A DNA stretch of 64,000 bases from JAFMDF01 sp965277445. Lineage in GTDB: Bacteria; Bacteroidota; Bacteroidia; Chitinophagales; Saprospiraceae. The translations under genes and the position numbers were made by a program. The DNA lies in contig CBDICY010000013.1 of the NCBI GenBank assembly GCA_965277445.1, positions 930,001 through 994,000 on the forward strand, written 5' to 3'. Below, piece by piece: positions 54,828 to 63,255 of this stretch (position 1 is its first letter; each line of letters opens with the position of its first letter). Under the pieces are notes generated by a model. The model saw only the letters and a program-made list of their open reading frames with translations, ran no database searches and was not told where the DNA came from.

Positions 54828-55282
54828 TTTTTATTTTAAGTAAATGGTTGATAAATTTTGCTCTAGCGTACACTTTTGAAATTATTTCCGAAATTGAAAA
54901 TTTGTAGGATATTCTTCTTCTTTGGATGCAGGGCTACTAAGTTCAGTTTTGGACTAAGAATAAAGGTTAAAGTATTGATTCTAAATTTGAGGTTTGCAGG
55001 ATTGAATTCCCCCTTTGAAGGGGGCTAGGGGGATGTTTTAGGTACAAATTCCAACTATTCTAGAAGAAACCAAATTTACATCCCCCAACCTCATTCAAAG
55101 GGGGAGGATACCCTGCAAGTTCTGAATATCTAGGCAAAATTTTTAACATTATAAAACTTGTCAAATAGAACTTAAAAGCTCTTTTCAAAGGAGGAAAAAC
55201 CTATTGCTAATCCTTAATTTTCTGTAGATAATAAAGTATACGATAATGAAATAAATTTTACGTTTATCGTTGAGTCTAAAAC
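54828..55282. repeat. intergenic region with C-rich inverted repeat
   Basis: TTCCCCCTTTGAAGGGGG and CTAGGGGGATG at about 55007-55035 are mirrored by CATCCCCCAACCTCATTCA and AAGGGGGAGG at about 55080-55108. This C-rich repeat, also seen near 40980, is common in Bacteroidota. Otherwise nothing recognisable in this 455-base gap. Confidence 0.6.
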
Positions 55283-56122
55283 TCAAAGTCTATGAAATTC
55301 AACCAACCCATCAATAGGTTGTCGAATAATCTTGCCTATTTGCAGTTCATTTGCTGCAAGGCGTTCTCTTAATATATCTTTTAAAAAGTAGGCAATAGAT
55401 CCAATAAAATGAATGGGATAATTAGCTGCCCCATCATATTTTTTGACTTGCCGTTGAATAAAATGATCAAAAGCATTTTTGACCATTTTTTTGATAAAAG
55501 GGTGTGCTTGTTCTCGAATGATAAATTTGGCAAAACTCGCTAAATAACGGTTACCAGATTTGGATTGGTAAACATTTTCTAGCATTATTTTTTTAGAAAT
55601 TGGTTGTACTTGAGTTAGTTTATCAGCCAATGCTTTGGGTAATTCCCGATAAAAATAACTTTTTAATAATTGTTTGCCTAAATAAGCCCCACTTCCTTCG
55701 TCGCCCATGATAAACCCTAGTGCAGGAACATTATCTATTATTTTTTGCCCATCGTATAAACAAGAATTGGCGCCTGTTCCTAAAATGCAGGCAATACCTG
55801 CTTTGTTACCACAAACTGCTCTAGCTGCCCCTAATAAATCATTGGTTACTTCAATTTTCGCTATTGGAAAAATAGCCTCTATTGCTTTTGATACAATGGA
55901 ACAACTCGCTTGATTCCAACAACCTGCACCATAATAATAAACCTGAGTTAGTTGCTGATTGATCCCCTTATCGGTAAAGGTACTAGTTAATTCCGCAATT
56001 ATTTTTGCTGTATTCGTTAATACAGGATTAAAACCAATCGTACTAACTGTTTGCATATTGCCCTTATCATGGACAATTCTCCAGTCTGTTTTAGTAGAAC
56101 CTGAGTCGGCAATTAGTATCAT
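55283..56122 (-). CDS. BadF/BadG-type ATPase (N-acetylglucosamine kinase-like)
   Basis: 279 aa. MILIADSGSTKTDWRIV is the phosphate-1 motif of the ASKHA fold; ACILGTGANSCLYDG and GFIMGDEGSGAYLGKQLL are the phosphate-2 and sugar-contact regions. Bacteroidota members of this group are annotated N-acetylglucosamine kinases, a plausible role in amino-sugar recycling. It follows tamL on the same strand at a distance of 196 bases. Confidence 0.85.
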   Translation of the reverse strand: MILIADSGSTKTDWRIVHDKGNMQTVSTIGFNPVLTNTAKIIAELTSTFTDKGINQQLTQVYYYGAGCWNQASCSIVSKAIEAIFPIAKIEVTNDLLGAARAVCGNKAGIACILGTGANSCLYDGQKIIDNVPALGFIMGDEGSGAYLGKQLLKSYFYRELPKALADKLTQVQPISKKIMLENVYQSKSGNRYLASFAKFIIREQAHPFIKKMVKNAFDHFIQRQVKKYDGAANYPIHFIGSIAYFLKDILRERLAANELQIGKIIRQPIDGLVEFHRL

Positions 56123-56318
56123 AGCTTTTAAAATTAAAAATGTGAAATCTAAAAATCAAAATGTAAAAGTTGACCCTATATTGTACCAACTTTTCAATTT
56201 TAAATTTAGTATTTTCAATTTTAGATTTAATTAAAAGTGTACTTTTTACACTAAGTTGAATTCCACAAAGATAAATGATGAATTGGAAATACGAAAGGAA
56301 ATATAGAAATATGATTAT

Positions 56319-58736
56319 TTAAAATGCTCGACCAACGCCTAAATTATAGTTAATGCCCTTAAAACCAAGCTCTTGTAGTTCTTGAATTGCCCAATAATTG
56401 CCATTCGGGTTGGGGTAAGGATTCCGTAATTTATACCCTAAATCTAATCTTAAGATGAAATATTTAAAATCTACATTGATACCGAAGCCTGTGCCGAGGG
56501 CAATTTCTCGCCAAAATCTAGTGCTGAATTGAGAGCCAGGTCGGTCTAAATCCTCTTGGAGCGTCCAAACATTTCCACCATCTAAAAAGATAGTGCCTTC
56601 AAAATCGAAACTCGCAGATTGTAGCAGTAAAAAGCGATACTCTGCGCTAAAGATGAGTTTAACATCTCCTGTTTGATAAAATGGAGTCGCATTTTCTCGA
56701 TAACCAGGGAATGTACTAGGGTCTCGGTAACTACCAGGGCCTAATTCTCGCACTCGCCATGCTCGAATACTATTGGGACCACCCGCAAAAAATTGCTTGA
56801 CATAAGGCACATCTTCGGAAGTGCCGAAAGGAAAGGCAATCCCACCATTCATTCTAAAAGCAAAAGACCGAGTAGGTCGTAAAAATTTAAAATATTGTGC
56901 ATCAATATCCAATCGACCATATTGTGCAAAAGCCAATCCAGCTAAAGAGAACGTATCTCTATTTTCGGTACGAAACTGATTGGCAACGGTATTGGTTGCC
57001 AATGCTTCTAAGCCCGATACTTCAGAATTTAAAAACAAACGCCAATTAGAGTTTTTTCGATTATTTCTACCTGCAAAGGAAAAACCAAATTCTCTAAACA
57101 ATAAACCTGTAAATAGTTGATCTTGGTTGAAGGTTCGTTCTAAGAAGGGATTATCATCAAAAGCTTCTGCACCACTACTGCCAGGTTCAACGGTTGGTTG
57201 AAAGATATTAATCCCAAATTGTTTGATAAAATAGCGTCGATTTGGATTGTTCTGAATTTCGTAACCTAGTGAAATATCGGTACTGAAATAGCGCCAGAAA
57301 TCTCTTCTTTGGGTCCAATTTAGTCCTAGTGTAAGTTTGGTATTCGCATCTTCCAATAAACTATTGTAAAATTTATCTCCAAAGACGCCAATATTATGCA
57401 TCAGGCGAACAAAGCCAAAAAGGTCTCTAAATTTTGGAATACTAAGGTCAAATTGTGGGCTAATATCATAATTGTCAATAAAACTACCAGCCGTATTACG
57501 ACCCACCTGCAATCCAAATCGTAGACTAGCATTAAAAGATTCTGATCCACCAAAGGCATTTTTATCTTGGTAAGACAAAGAAGTTTCTATGCCATTTAAA
57601 TTAGAATTAGAAACAGAATTAAGAGAAGTTGTATTTTTATATTCTAAATTTCCACCAACACTCCTTCGTTGATTAGCCGGCAAATAGATGTTAAAATTGA
57701 TACTGGACGTCGTGTCATTGATTACTTTTTCATCTAGATTAGCAAACTTAAAAATACCTAATGCCCCTAAATTTTGGATGGTCTTGTTATAATTTTTTTG
57801 ACTGTATAGTTCACCTTTTTTGAGAAAAATCCGACTGGCGATAACATCTGAACGTACAGCGTATTTTTTCTCTTTGGGCAACATAAAATGAATGCCACTA
57901 ATTAAACTATCTTTTAGGTATATTTCCGATTCTTGTGGATTATAATAAGGATGCACATAAATATCTCCAATTTGGTAGGTTTTGTGAAAAGTCGAATCAT
58001 TGATAGGGAATACTTCTAAGGATAAAGCAAGTTGGGTTATCTTAGCGGAATCGGTTTTAGTCGCTAATTGATCAAAATAATTGACATAAAAATTTCGATA
58101 GCCTACATTCCTCAAATGAGTTCTAATGCGTTGTTTTTCTTCCTCGTATAACTGATTCGAAACAGGACTTCCTTTTTTGAAGACGGTAGCGGGGCTAATA
58201 TCATTTAAAATGCATTGAATAGCCGTATCTTTACTAATAAATTGGATGGTGTCAACGGTAAACAACCGTTTAGGATCAACGATATAAGTAACTTCGGCTT
58301 GCTTGCGTTTGATCTTGGCCTCGAAACGAACCTGCGCTTCATAATATCCCTTTTTTTCTAACAAAAATTCCATTGACTGCGCAGTTTCAGCTGCTAATGC
58401 TTCGCTATAAATGCTAGGGAATTCTGCCACTAATCGCTTTGATTTTTTATCTTTCTTTTGTTGTTTTTTTCTAGATTTATAATAGAACCAACGGCGGTTA
58501 ATTAAGAGAAATTTAGAATTGGGTTTTTGTTTAACGATCCCTAATAAATCACCTGCTAATTTTTTCTGTTTTTTTATTTTATGAGCGGTTTCAAATTTAA
58601 TGTCGCTTTTTTTAAGGAAAGCTTCGTCTTCTTGTAGGTATTTTGTAGTGTTGCAGGAAAATAACAGCAACCAACTAGCAAAGAAGCAGAGTCTTTGCCA
58701 ATGATGGAAAAAATGTATGTTATTTTCGTTGCTCAT
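56319..58736 (-). CDS. tamL: BamA/TamA-family outer-membrane lipoprotein TamL
   Basis: 805 aa. A lipobox LLFSC (Cys at about 28) is followed by CNTTKYLQEDEAFL, the TamL hallmark. POTRA-like domains occupy roughly residues 40-380, and the C-terminal ~420 residues are a 16-strand Omp85 barrel, with FFAGGPNSIRAWRVRELGPG as the conserved loop and a terminal Phe. TamL and TamB work together in placing proteins in the outer membrane; TamB is not in the window. Outer membrane. Confidence 0.9.
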   Translation of the reverse strand: MSNENNIHFFHHWQRLCFFASWLLLFSCNTTKYLQEDEAFLKKSDIKFETAHKIKKQKKLAGDLLGIVKQKPNSKFLLINRRWFYYKSRKKQQKKDKKSKRLVAEFPSIYSEALAAETAQSMEFLLEKKGYYEAQVRFEAKIKRKQAEVTYIVDPKRLFTVDTIQFISKDTAIQCILNDISPATVFKKGSPVSNQLYEEEKQRIRTHLRNVGYRNFYVNYFDQLATKTDSAKITQLALSLEVFPINDSTFHKTYQIGDIYVHPYYNPQESEIYLKDSLISGIHFMLPKEKKYAVRSDVIASRIFLKKGELYSQKNYNKTIQNLGALGIFKFANLDEKVINDTTSSINFNIYLPANQRRSVGGNLEYKNTTSLNSVSNSNLNGIETSLSYQDKNAFGGSESFNASLRFGLQVGRNTAGSFIDNYDISPQFDLSIPKFRDLFGFVRLMHNIGVFGDKFYNSLLEDANTKLTLGLNWTQRRDFWRYFSTDISLGYEIQNNPNRRYFIKQFGINIFQPTVEPGSSGAEAFDDNPFLERTFNQDQLFTGLLFREFGFSFAGRNNRKNSNWRLFLNSEVSGLEALATNTVANQFRTENRDTFSLAGLAFAQYGRLDIDAQYFKFLRPTRSFAFRMNGGIAFPFGTSEDVPYVKQFFAGGPNSIRAWRVRELGPGSYRDPSTFPGYRENATPFYQTGDVKLIFSAEYRFLLLQSASFDFEGTIFLDGGNVWTLQEDLDRPGSQFSTRFWREIALGTGFGINVDFKYFILRLDLGYKLRNPYPNPNGNYWAIQELQELGFKGINYNLGVGRAF

Positions 58737-58862
58737 TAATATAATAAGAAGTTATTGTAAGTTATTAGAAGTTATTGTTTTAAAGTGATTAAAGGTTATG
58801 TTGCCTCACGAATAATAACCTTTAATCACCTCAAATAACTTCTTCATAACCTCTAATTTTTC

Positions 58863-59615
58863 ATGCTGACCAGAAATACCCTCAAATATTTACAATCGCT
58901 TAAACAGAAAAAATTTAGGCAAATGTATAATAATTTTGTAGTCGAAGGAGAAAAAATGGCGACAGAAATTATTCAACACCAAGGGCTTACGCTAGAAGGT
59001 ATTTTCGCACTAGCACCTTGGATTCAAGCCAATCGATCTATTTTAAGGGATATGGATACCATTGTCCAAGAAGTGAATCCAAAGGATTTAGTCCGTATCT
59101 CTAGTTTAAAAACGCCCAATCAAGTACTTGTGGTCTGTAAAGTACCGACTTATGAACTAGATTTGACGACAATTAACACTAGTTTAACCCTCTTTTTGGA
59201 CAACTTACAAAATCCGGGAAACATGGGTAGTATTCTACGAATTGCGGATTGGTTTGGTTTACCTTATGTCTTTTGTTCTAAAAATACGGTCGAGGCATTT
59301 AATCCGAAAGTCATTCAAGCGTCTATGGGCGCTTTTTTGCGGGTCAAAATTATTCCGATTGAATTTGAGGAATTAAAGGAAAAATTACCTGACCTACCAA
59401 CATTTGCGGCGGTACTGCAAGGGGAAGATGTTTTTAAGGCCAATTTACCTAAAAATGGATTGTTGGTGATCGGTAATGAAGGCGCTGGTGTTTCTGTGGC
59501 TATTACAGAACGGGCTTCACATTTAGTTCGGATTCCTAAGGGAAAACAGGGTGGGGCAGAGTCTTTGAATGCGGCGGTGGCAGCGGGGATTTTATGTGCG
59601 GCTATTACTAATTGA
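58863..59615 (+). CDS. TrmH/SpoU family RNA 2'-O-methyltransferase
   Basis: 250 aa. The C-terminal SPOUT domain carries LFLDNLQNPGNMGSILRIAD (motif 1), VIGNEGAGVS (motif 2) and GGAESLNAAVAAGIL (motif 3), forming the knotted S-adenosylmethionine site. The N-terminal ~90 residues are the substrate-binding domain. It methylates a ribose in rRNA or tRNA; the exact site cannot be assigned. Divergent from tamL. Confidence 0.92.
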   Translation: MLTRNTLKYLQSLKQKKFRQMYNNFVVEGEKMATEIIQHQGLTLEGIFALAPWIQANRSILRDMDTIVQEVNPKDLVRISSLKTPNQVLVVCKVPTYELDLTTINTSLTLFLDNLQNPGNMGSILRIADWFGLPYVFCSKNTVEAFNPKVIQASMGAFLRVKIIPIEFEELKEKLPDLPTFAAVLQGEDVFKANLPKNGLLVIGNEGAGVSVAITERASHLVRIPKGKQGGAESLNAAVAAGILCAAITN

Positions 59616-59640
59616 TGAAGTTGGGTTGTCCCAAAATCAT

Positions 59641-59660
59641 AAAGGGTTTTCTTATAAAAA
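59641..59660. repeat. solo copy of the 51.7-kb element end
   Basis: AAAGGGTTTTCTTATAAAAA is identical to 51740-51759, the left end of the nested element, and occurs alone 25 bases after the TrmH-family gene stop. Confidence 0.8.
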
Positions 59661-59854
59661 TGTAAAAACTCCCGTTTCGGCAATTTTCAATTTTCAAAAA
59701 TGGATAAATGCCAAATTTTGAACTAGAAAGCATTATTATAGGAAGTAGTTATAATCTTTGACCTTTTTCTTCCTTAGTACGTCCTTTTGAAAATTGAACA
59801 TTGATAAAACAGATTTATGATTTCTGAACTATGATTTAAGATTTTTCACCCCTT

Positions 59855-60736
59855 TTATTCCCCAAAAGCCACGGCAAACCCCTCATCAATCAAGCCTTCA
59901 ATAGTTGCTTGATGCCCGGCATCCAGTTGTAGTAAATTAGCTTGTCTTGTAATTAACAAAGCTTGTTCATTTTGCGTCAAACGGCCAACCGATTCATCTA
60001 AATTTCCAAAACAGTAAGTAACATTTGTCAAATCGTCATATTTCGATAATTCGACGGTATATTTTTTAGAAGCGAAGCCTGCAAATAATTTATTATGATT
60101 TTTTTCGGTAGCGGTAAGCGTACTTGGTGCACCAGTAAAGGGCGTGCTACCATCAATAAAACCGCCTGTATTACCTTCGCTAAAAGATTGCCAAATAAGG
60201 TCAGGCATATCCAATCGACTAGCCATTAATAAATACTGGTCGGCAAGATTGATTCCTTCTCTGACCAATAATTCTTGGACTAAATAAGCACCGAAAGCAA
60301 TTCCTAAAACATATACCTTTTTATCTTGGGCTTTAAAATATTGGATGGCTTGTACTAAAATATCAACACTTTTTTGGTTGGCATTCTTCGCTGCTTCAAA
60401 AGTAATTTCATTGGTGAATTGTTCTGCTGCTAGCGTTTGTTGTTGATGAAGATTAAAGATAAAAAAATCATTATCTCTATCTGTTAATTGTAATAGCTCT
60501 TTTAATTCATTGGTTGCCAAAGTACCACTTGGACCATTTTGTACATTAATTAAAACGACATCACTAAATACATTGCCAAAAAAAGTACCCAATCCCATCA
60601 TTTCTGGATTCAGCATAACCCCTGTATTGTTCATGGCTGCACTTTCTTCCTCCGTAATCCGTTCTCTTCGACAGGAAAAAAGTATGGATAATAAAAGGGT
60701 GGCATGTATCAATAGTTGAAAAGGTCGTTTTCTCAT
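59855..60736 (-). CDS. lipoprotein with hydrolase-like fold lacking the nucleophile Ser
   Basis: 293 aa. The lipobox is LFSC (Cys at about 22). The region KKVYVLGIAFGAYLVQELLV resembles the nucleophile elbow of alpha/beta-hydrolases, but the elbow reads G-I-A-F-G, with Ala where Ser is expected. It may be a non-catalytic relative. No family assignment. Confidence 0.6.
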   Translation of the reverse strand: MRKRPFQLLIHATLLLSILFSCRRERITEEESAAMNNTGVMLNPEMMGLGTFFGNVFSDVVLINVQNGPSGTLATNELKELLQLTDRDNDFFIFNLHQQQTLAAEQFTNEITFEAAKNANQKSVDILVQAIQYFKAQDKKVYVLGIAFGAYLVQELLVREGINLADQYLLMASRLDMPDLIWQSFSEGNTGGFIDGSTPFTGAPSTLTATEKNHNKLFAGFASKKYTVELSKYDDLTNVTYCFGNLDESVGRLTQNEQALLITRQANLLQLDAGHQATIEGLIDEGFAVAFGE

Positions 60737-60811
60737 ATTACTATTTGTTCGTGTGTTAGAATAACTAGTGTAGTCGGTGCTAGTGGTTAGTCAAGAATGA
60801 AATATCGAGTG

Positions 60812-60930
60812 ATAGAAGGCGGTTCTTTAATAGAACCTCCTCGTTTTGCTGACTAGAAAGAAAGAGATTCTATTAAAGAACCACTTTCTACCCGCCCGTC
60901 AAAACTTATTTGACAAAGCACTAGGGTAAT
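60812..60930. repeat. palindromic intergenic repeat (family member 2)
   Basis: AGAAGGCGGTTCTTTAATAGA / ACCTCCT, then AGAAAGAGATTCTATTAAAGA and ACCACTTTCT (each quoted in short pieces), match the elements at 14622-14720, partly in inverted order and followed by the same TTATTTGACA word. Confidence 0.7.
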
Positions 60931-61019
60931 CAGGAATAAAATTAAGCCCTAAGCATTTAAGAGGAGGAAAGAGGAGCTATTTTAATTGTCGGCAATTATC
61001 ATTTTGGAGAGAGAGGCAG

Positions 61020-61121
61020 TTACTTTATGATTTCCATCCAATCATAAAGTGTACCATCTTCTTCAAAGGTTTCTACAAATTGCAGACCACATTTCTTTAA
61101 GATTTTTGGGAACTGATGTTT
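61020..61121 (-). pseudogene. C-terminal remnant of a GNAT-like acetyltransferase
   Basis: A minus-strand frame of about 33 codons reads ILKKCGLQFVETFEEDGTLY then DWMEIIK and stops at 61020. This looks like the last strand-helix portion of RimJ/RimL-type acetyltransferases. An in-frame stop at 61122-61124 cuts it off and no start or AcCoA-binding motif is left upstream, so it is a decayed fragment. The assignment rests on a short match. Confidence 0.45.
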
Positions 61122-61222
61122 TTAGGGGCAAGAGAGGGACAGACTCGAAGCTCCAAATCTAAGAAATATTTCCAATTAAAATCGTCTGATATGCAACTTT
61201 GTTCCTTTCTGGAAATAATTAA

Positions 61223-61984
61223 TTAGTCTAGCACTTGTGAATTATGACCATGAATTCCCTGTTTAACAATTAAACCATTATTGCCAAAATTATCTAAAAT
61301 AATCTCTTCTTTTAAATCAACTAATGTCATAATGACCTGCTGTTTTCGACTACTCGACGTTTGTTTCAAAGAGGCAGTTTGATTAGAAAGGGGTACAATC
61401 GTTTTGATCCGATAAGCTGGAATATTCTGAGCTAATAAGAAATGCTCTACGACATCTGTCGCATTGGTAGAAGAAGGTTGTTGTCCTAAACGTTCTGGAA
61501 TAATAATTCTTAGTTTCAGCGTAGGATGTTTCTTCAAAATAGTGGCTACTTCTTCTAATATAGCAACATCTATTTTTTGAATACTTCTTGTTTTTGATTG
61601 GATATAAATAGAACGACTAAAAATTTGGAAGTCAGTTACTGGTGAATTGTTGTCGGTGTTAGCGTCCGTAGTTGGAATACTAAAACCCATAGGCGAGGCG
61701 AGGATATTTAAATTGTTGAATTCTTTAAGTAGGGGGTTTTGACTAAATTCCTTTAATTGATTTTGAGCTTCCGCTAAAGTAGCAAAATTGCCCCAAGAAT
61801 ATTGGTGCATATTAAATGGATTTTGCTGGTGCTGCACCTGCTTAAATCCTGCAAAACTAAAGAAAGAAGGTTCAATTTGTTCTGTAAAGGCAGCGAGTTG
61901 GATACTGTATTTTTGAGCAAATACGGGACCGTATATAACTAGTAGGGTAGCTGAAAGCCACAATTTAAGGTGAAATTTGTTCAT
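61223..61984 (-). CDS. secreted protein with SPOR-like N-terminal domain
   Basis: 253 aa. The signal peptide ends at GPVFA (about residue 23). The KYSIQLAAFTE start and WGNFATLAEAQNQLKEF pattern resembles SPOR-type domains that bind septal peptidoglycan. The C-terminal ~130 residues (ILEEVATILKKHPTLKLRIII, DVVEHFLLAQNIPAYRIKTI) resemble an OmpA-like arrangement, which would bind peptidoglycan as well. Periplasmic; role unknown. Confidence 0.65.
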   Translation of the reverse strand: MNKFHLKLWLSATLLVIYGPVFAQKYSIQLAAFTEQIEPSFFSFAGFKQVQHQQNPFNMHQYSWGNFATLAEAQNQLKEFSQNPLLKEFNNLNILASPMGFSIPTTDANTDNNSPVTDFQIFSRSIYIQSKTRSIQKIDVAILEEVATILKKHPTLKLRIIIPERLGQQPSSTNATDVVEHFLLAQNIPAYRIKTIVPLSNQTASLKQTSSSRKQQVIMTLVDLKEEIILDNFGNNGLIVKQGIHGHNSQVLD

Positions 61985-62478
61985 TGTTTATAGTTTTCTC
62001 TTATTGAGTCCGATGTTGATGTTGCTTGTTTTCTTGGTACAGAGAGAGTAGTTTACAAGCTAGAAAAAGCTTATGAAAAACGGATTTGTCGTTTATTGTT
62101 TGGAATAATTGTAGCGGATGTGATGGTGTTGATTAGGTTATTATTAATCGGTAATTGAGAGAATATTGTAGGTTGTGTCGTCAAAATACAACATTTATAT
62201 AGAAAAGGAAAGACGTGTGCAGGTTATTAACATATTTTTTTAATTAGAATAATAAAATTCAAGTTGAAAGAATTCTTAATAATGGGGAGATATTGATGAA
62301 GGAAAACTGTAAGTTAAGATAGTAACTGGCACTACTTTTACAGTAATAAATAACACGTTCTCTCTCTATTTAAGAAATACCAATAACTAAACAACCACAA
62401 GCTGTCTCTACGTTCTGCTGAGACCAAATATTTAGTGAAAATATCAAGATTATTCAGTTTTGCTGAGGCTATACCTCA
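61985..62478. other. intergenic region, nothing recognised
   Basis: About 490 AT-rich bases upstream of the SPOR-like gene and downstream of the sigma factor gene. I see no gene, strong hairpin or known repeat. Confidence 0.4.
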
Positions 62479-63081
62479 TTAATAAAAGAAAATAAGCCAT
62501 AATAGCAACCAATCCAATTCTTGTTCTTGCGCTATTTTTTCTTTCAGATAAAGGCGAGATTTGGCTAAATGCACTTTTACGGTATTAATAGAAATACCTA
62601 GACGCGTGGCAATTTTAGGATTATCTAAGCCTTCATAATAACGCAATTTAAAAACTTCTAAACGCTTAGGAGGCAAGGTTTCAATTACCTTTTCTACCTG
62701 TGCTAATTGTTCTTTTTCCAAAAATAAAACCTCTCCATTTTTTAATTCTATTATTGGATAATTGTTTAAATACTCCTGTCTAAGGCGAGCATCATTCGCA
62801 ATTTTTTTAAGGTAATTATAAGCAATATCTTTTGCTATTTTGTATAAGAAAGCTTGGATGGGTAAGTTAGGATCAATAATCATTCGCTTTTTCCAAAGCG
62901 TGACAAACACATCTGCGGTAGCCTCTTCCGCCATGGTTTCTTGTTGCAGAAATTTTAAAGTATAATAATAAATTGTGGAGTGATATCGGTCATATATCCA
63001 CTTAAAGCTAGTCGCATCTCCATTTTTTAGAGCGACTAAATGATGATATGTAATTTCTTTATCCAGTTTTATATTTTTTGG
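62479..63081 (-). CDS. ECF-type RNA polymerase sigma factor, start codon unclear
   Basis: The frame is open to a stop at 63082-63084. From the only standard start, an ATG at 62934, the protein is 151 aa and lacks most of sigma region 2. Upstream in frame, LDKEITYHHLVALKNGDATS and FKWIYDRYHSTIYYYTLKFL clearly continue region 2 for ~50 residues, with ATA (63072) or CTG (63066) as the only plausible starts. Region 2 continues AEEATADVFVTLWKK, and region 4 is LPPKRLEVFKLRYYEGLDNP with ISINTVKVHLAKSR. It probably directs transcription of surface or transport genes, paired with the divergent FecR-like gene. Confidence 0.8.
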   Translation of the reverse strand, partial: PKNIKLDKEITYHHLVALKNGDATSFKWIYDRYHSTIYYYTLKFLQQETMAEEATADVFVTLWKKRMIIDPNLPIQAFLYKIAKDIAYNYLKKIANDARLRQEYLNNYPIIELKNGEVLFLEKEQLAQVEKVIETLPPKRLEVFKLRYYEGLDNPKIATRLGISINTVKVHLAKSRLYLKEKIAQEQELDWLLLWLIFFY

Positions 63082-63255
63082 TCAGTCCGCTAAGTTTTTT
63101 ATAGTAAAAAGCTATAAAGCTTATGTGAAGGTAAAAAAAAATCATAGAAAATAGAAAAAAAATGAAAACAGAGTAATCCTTTTTCATTTTGGAATTGGTA
63201 TAGGGGAGAATAATGGAATTAACAAACAATCCAATCACAAATTAAGCTTATTACA

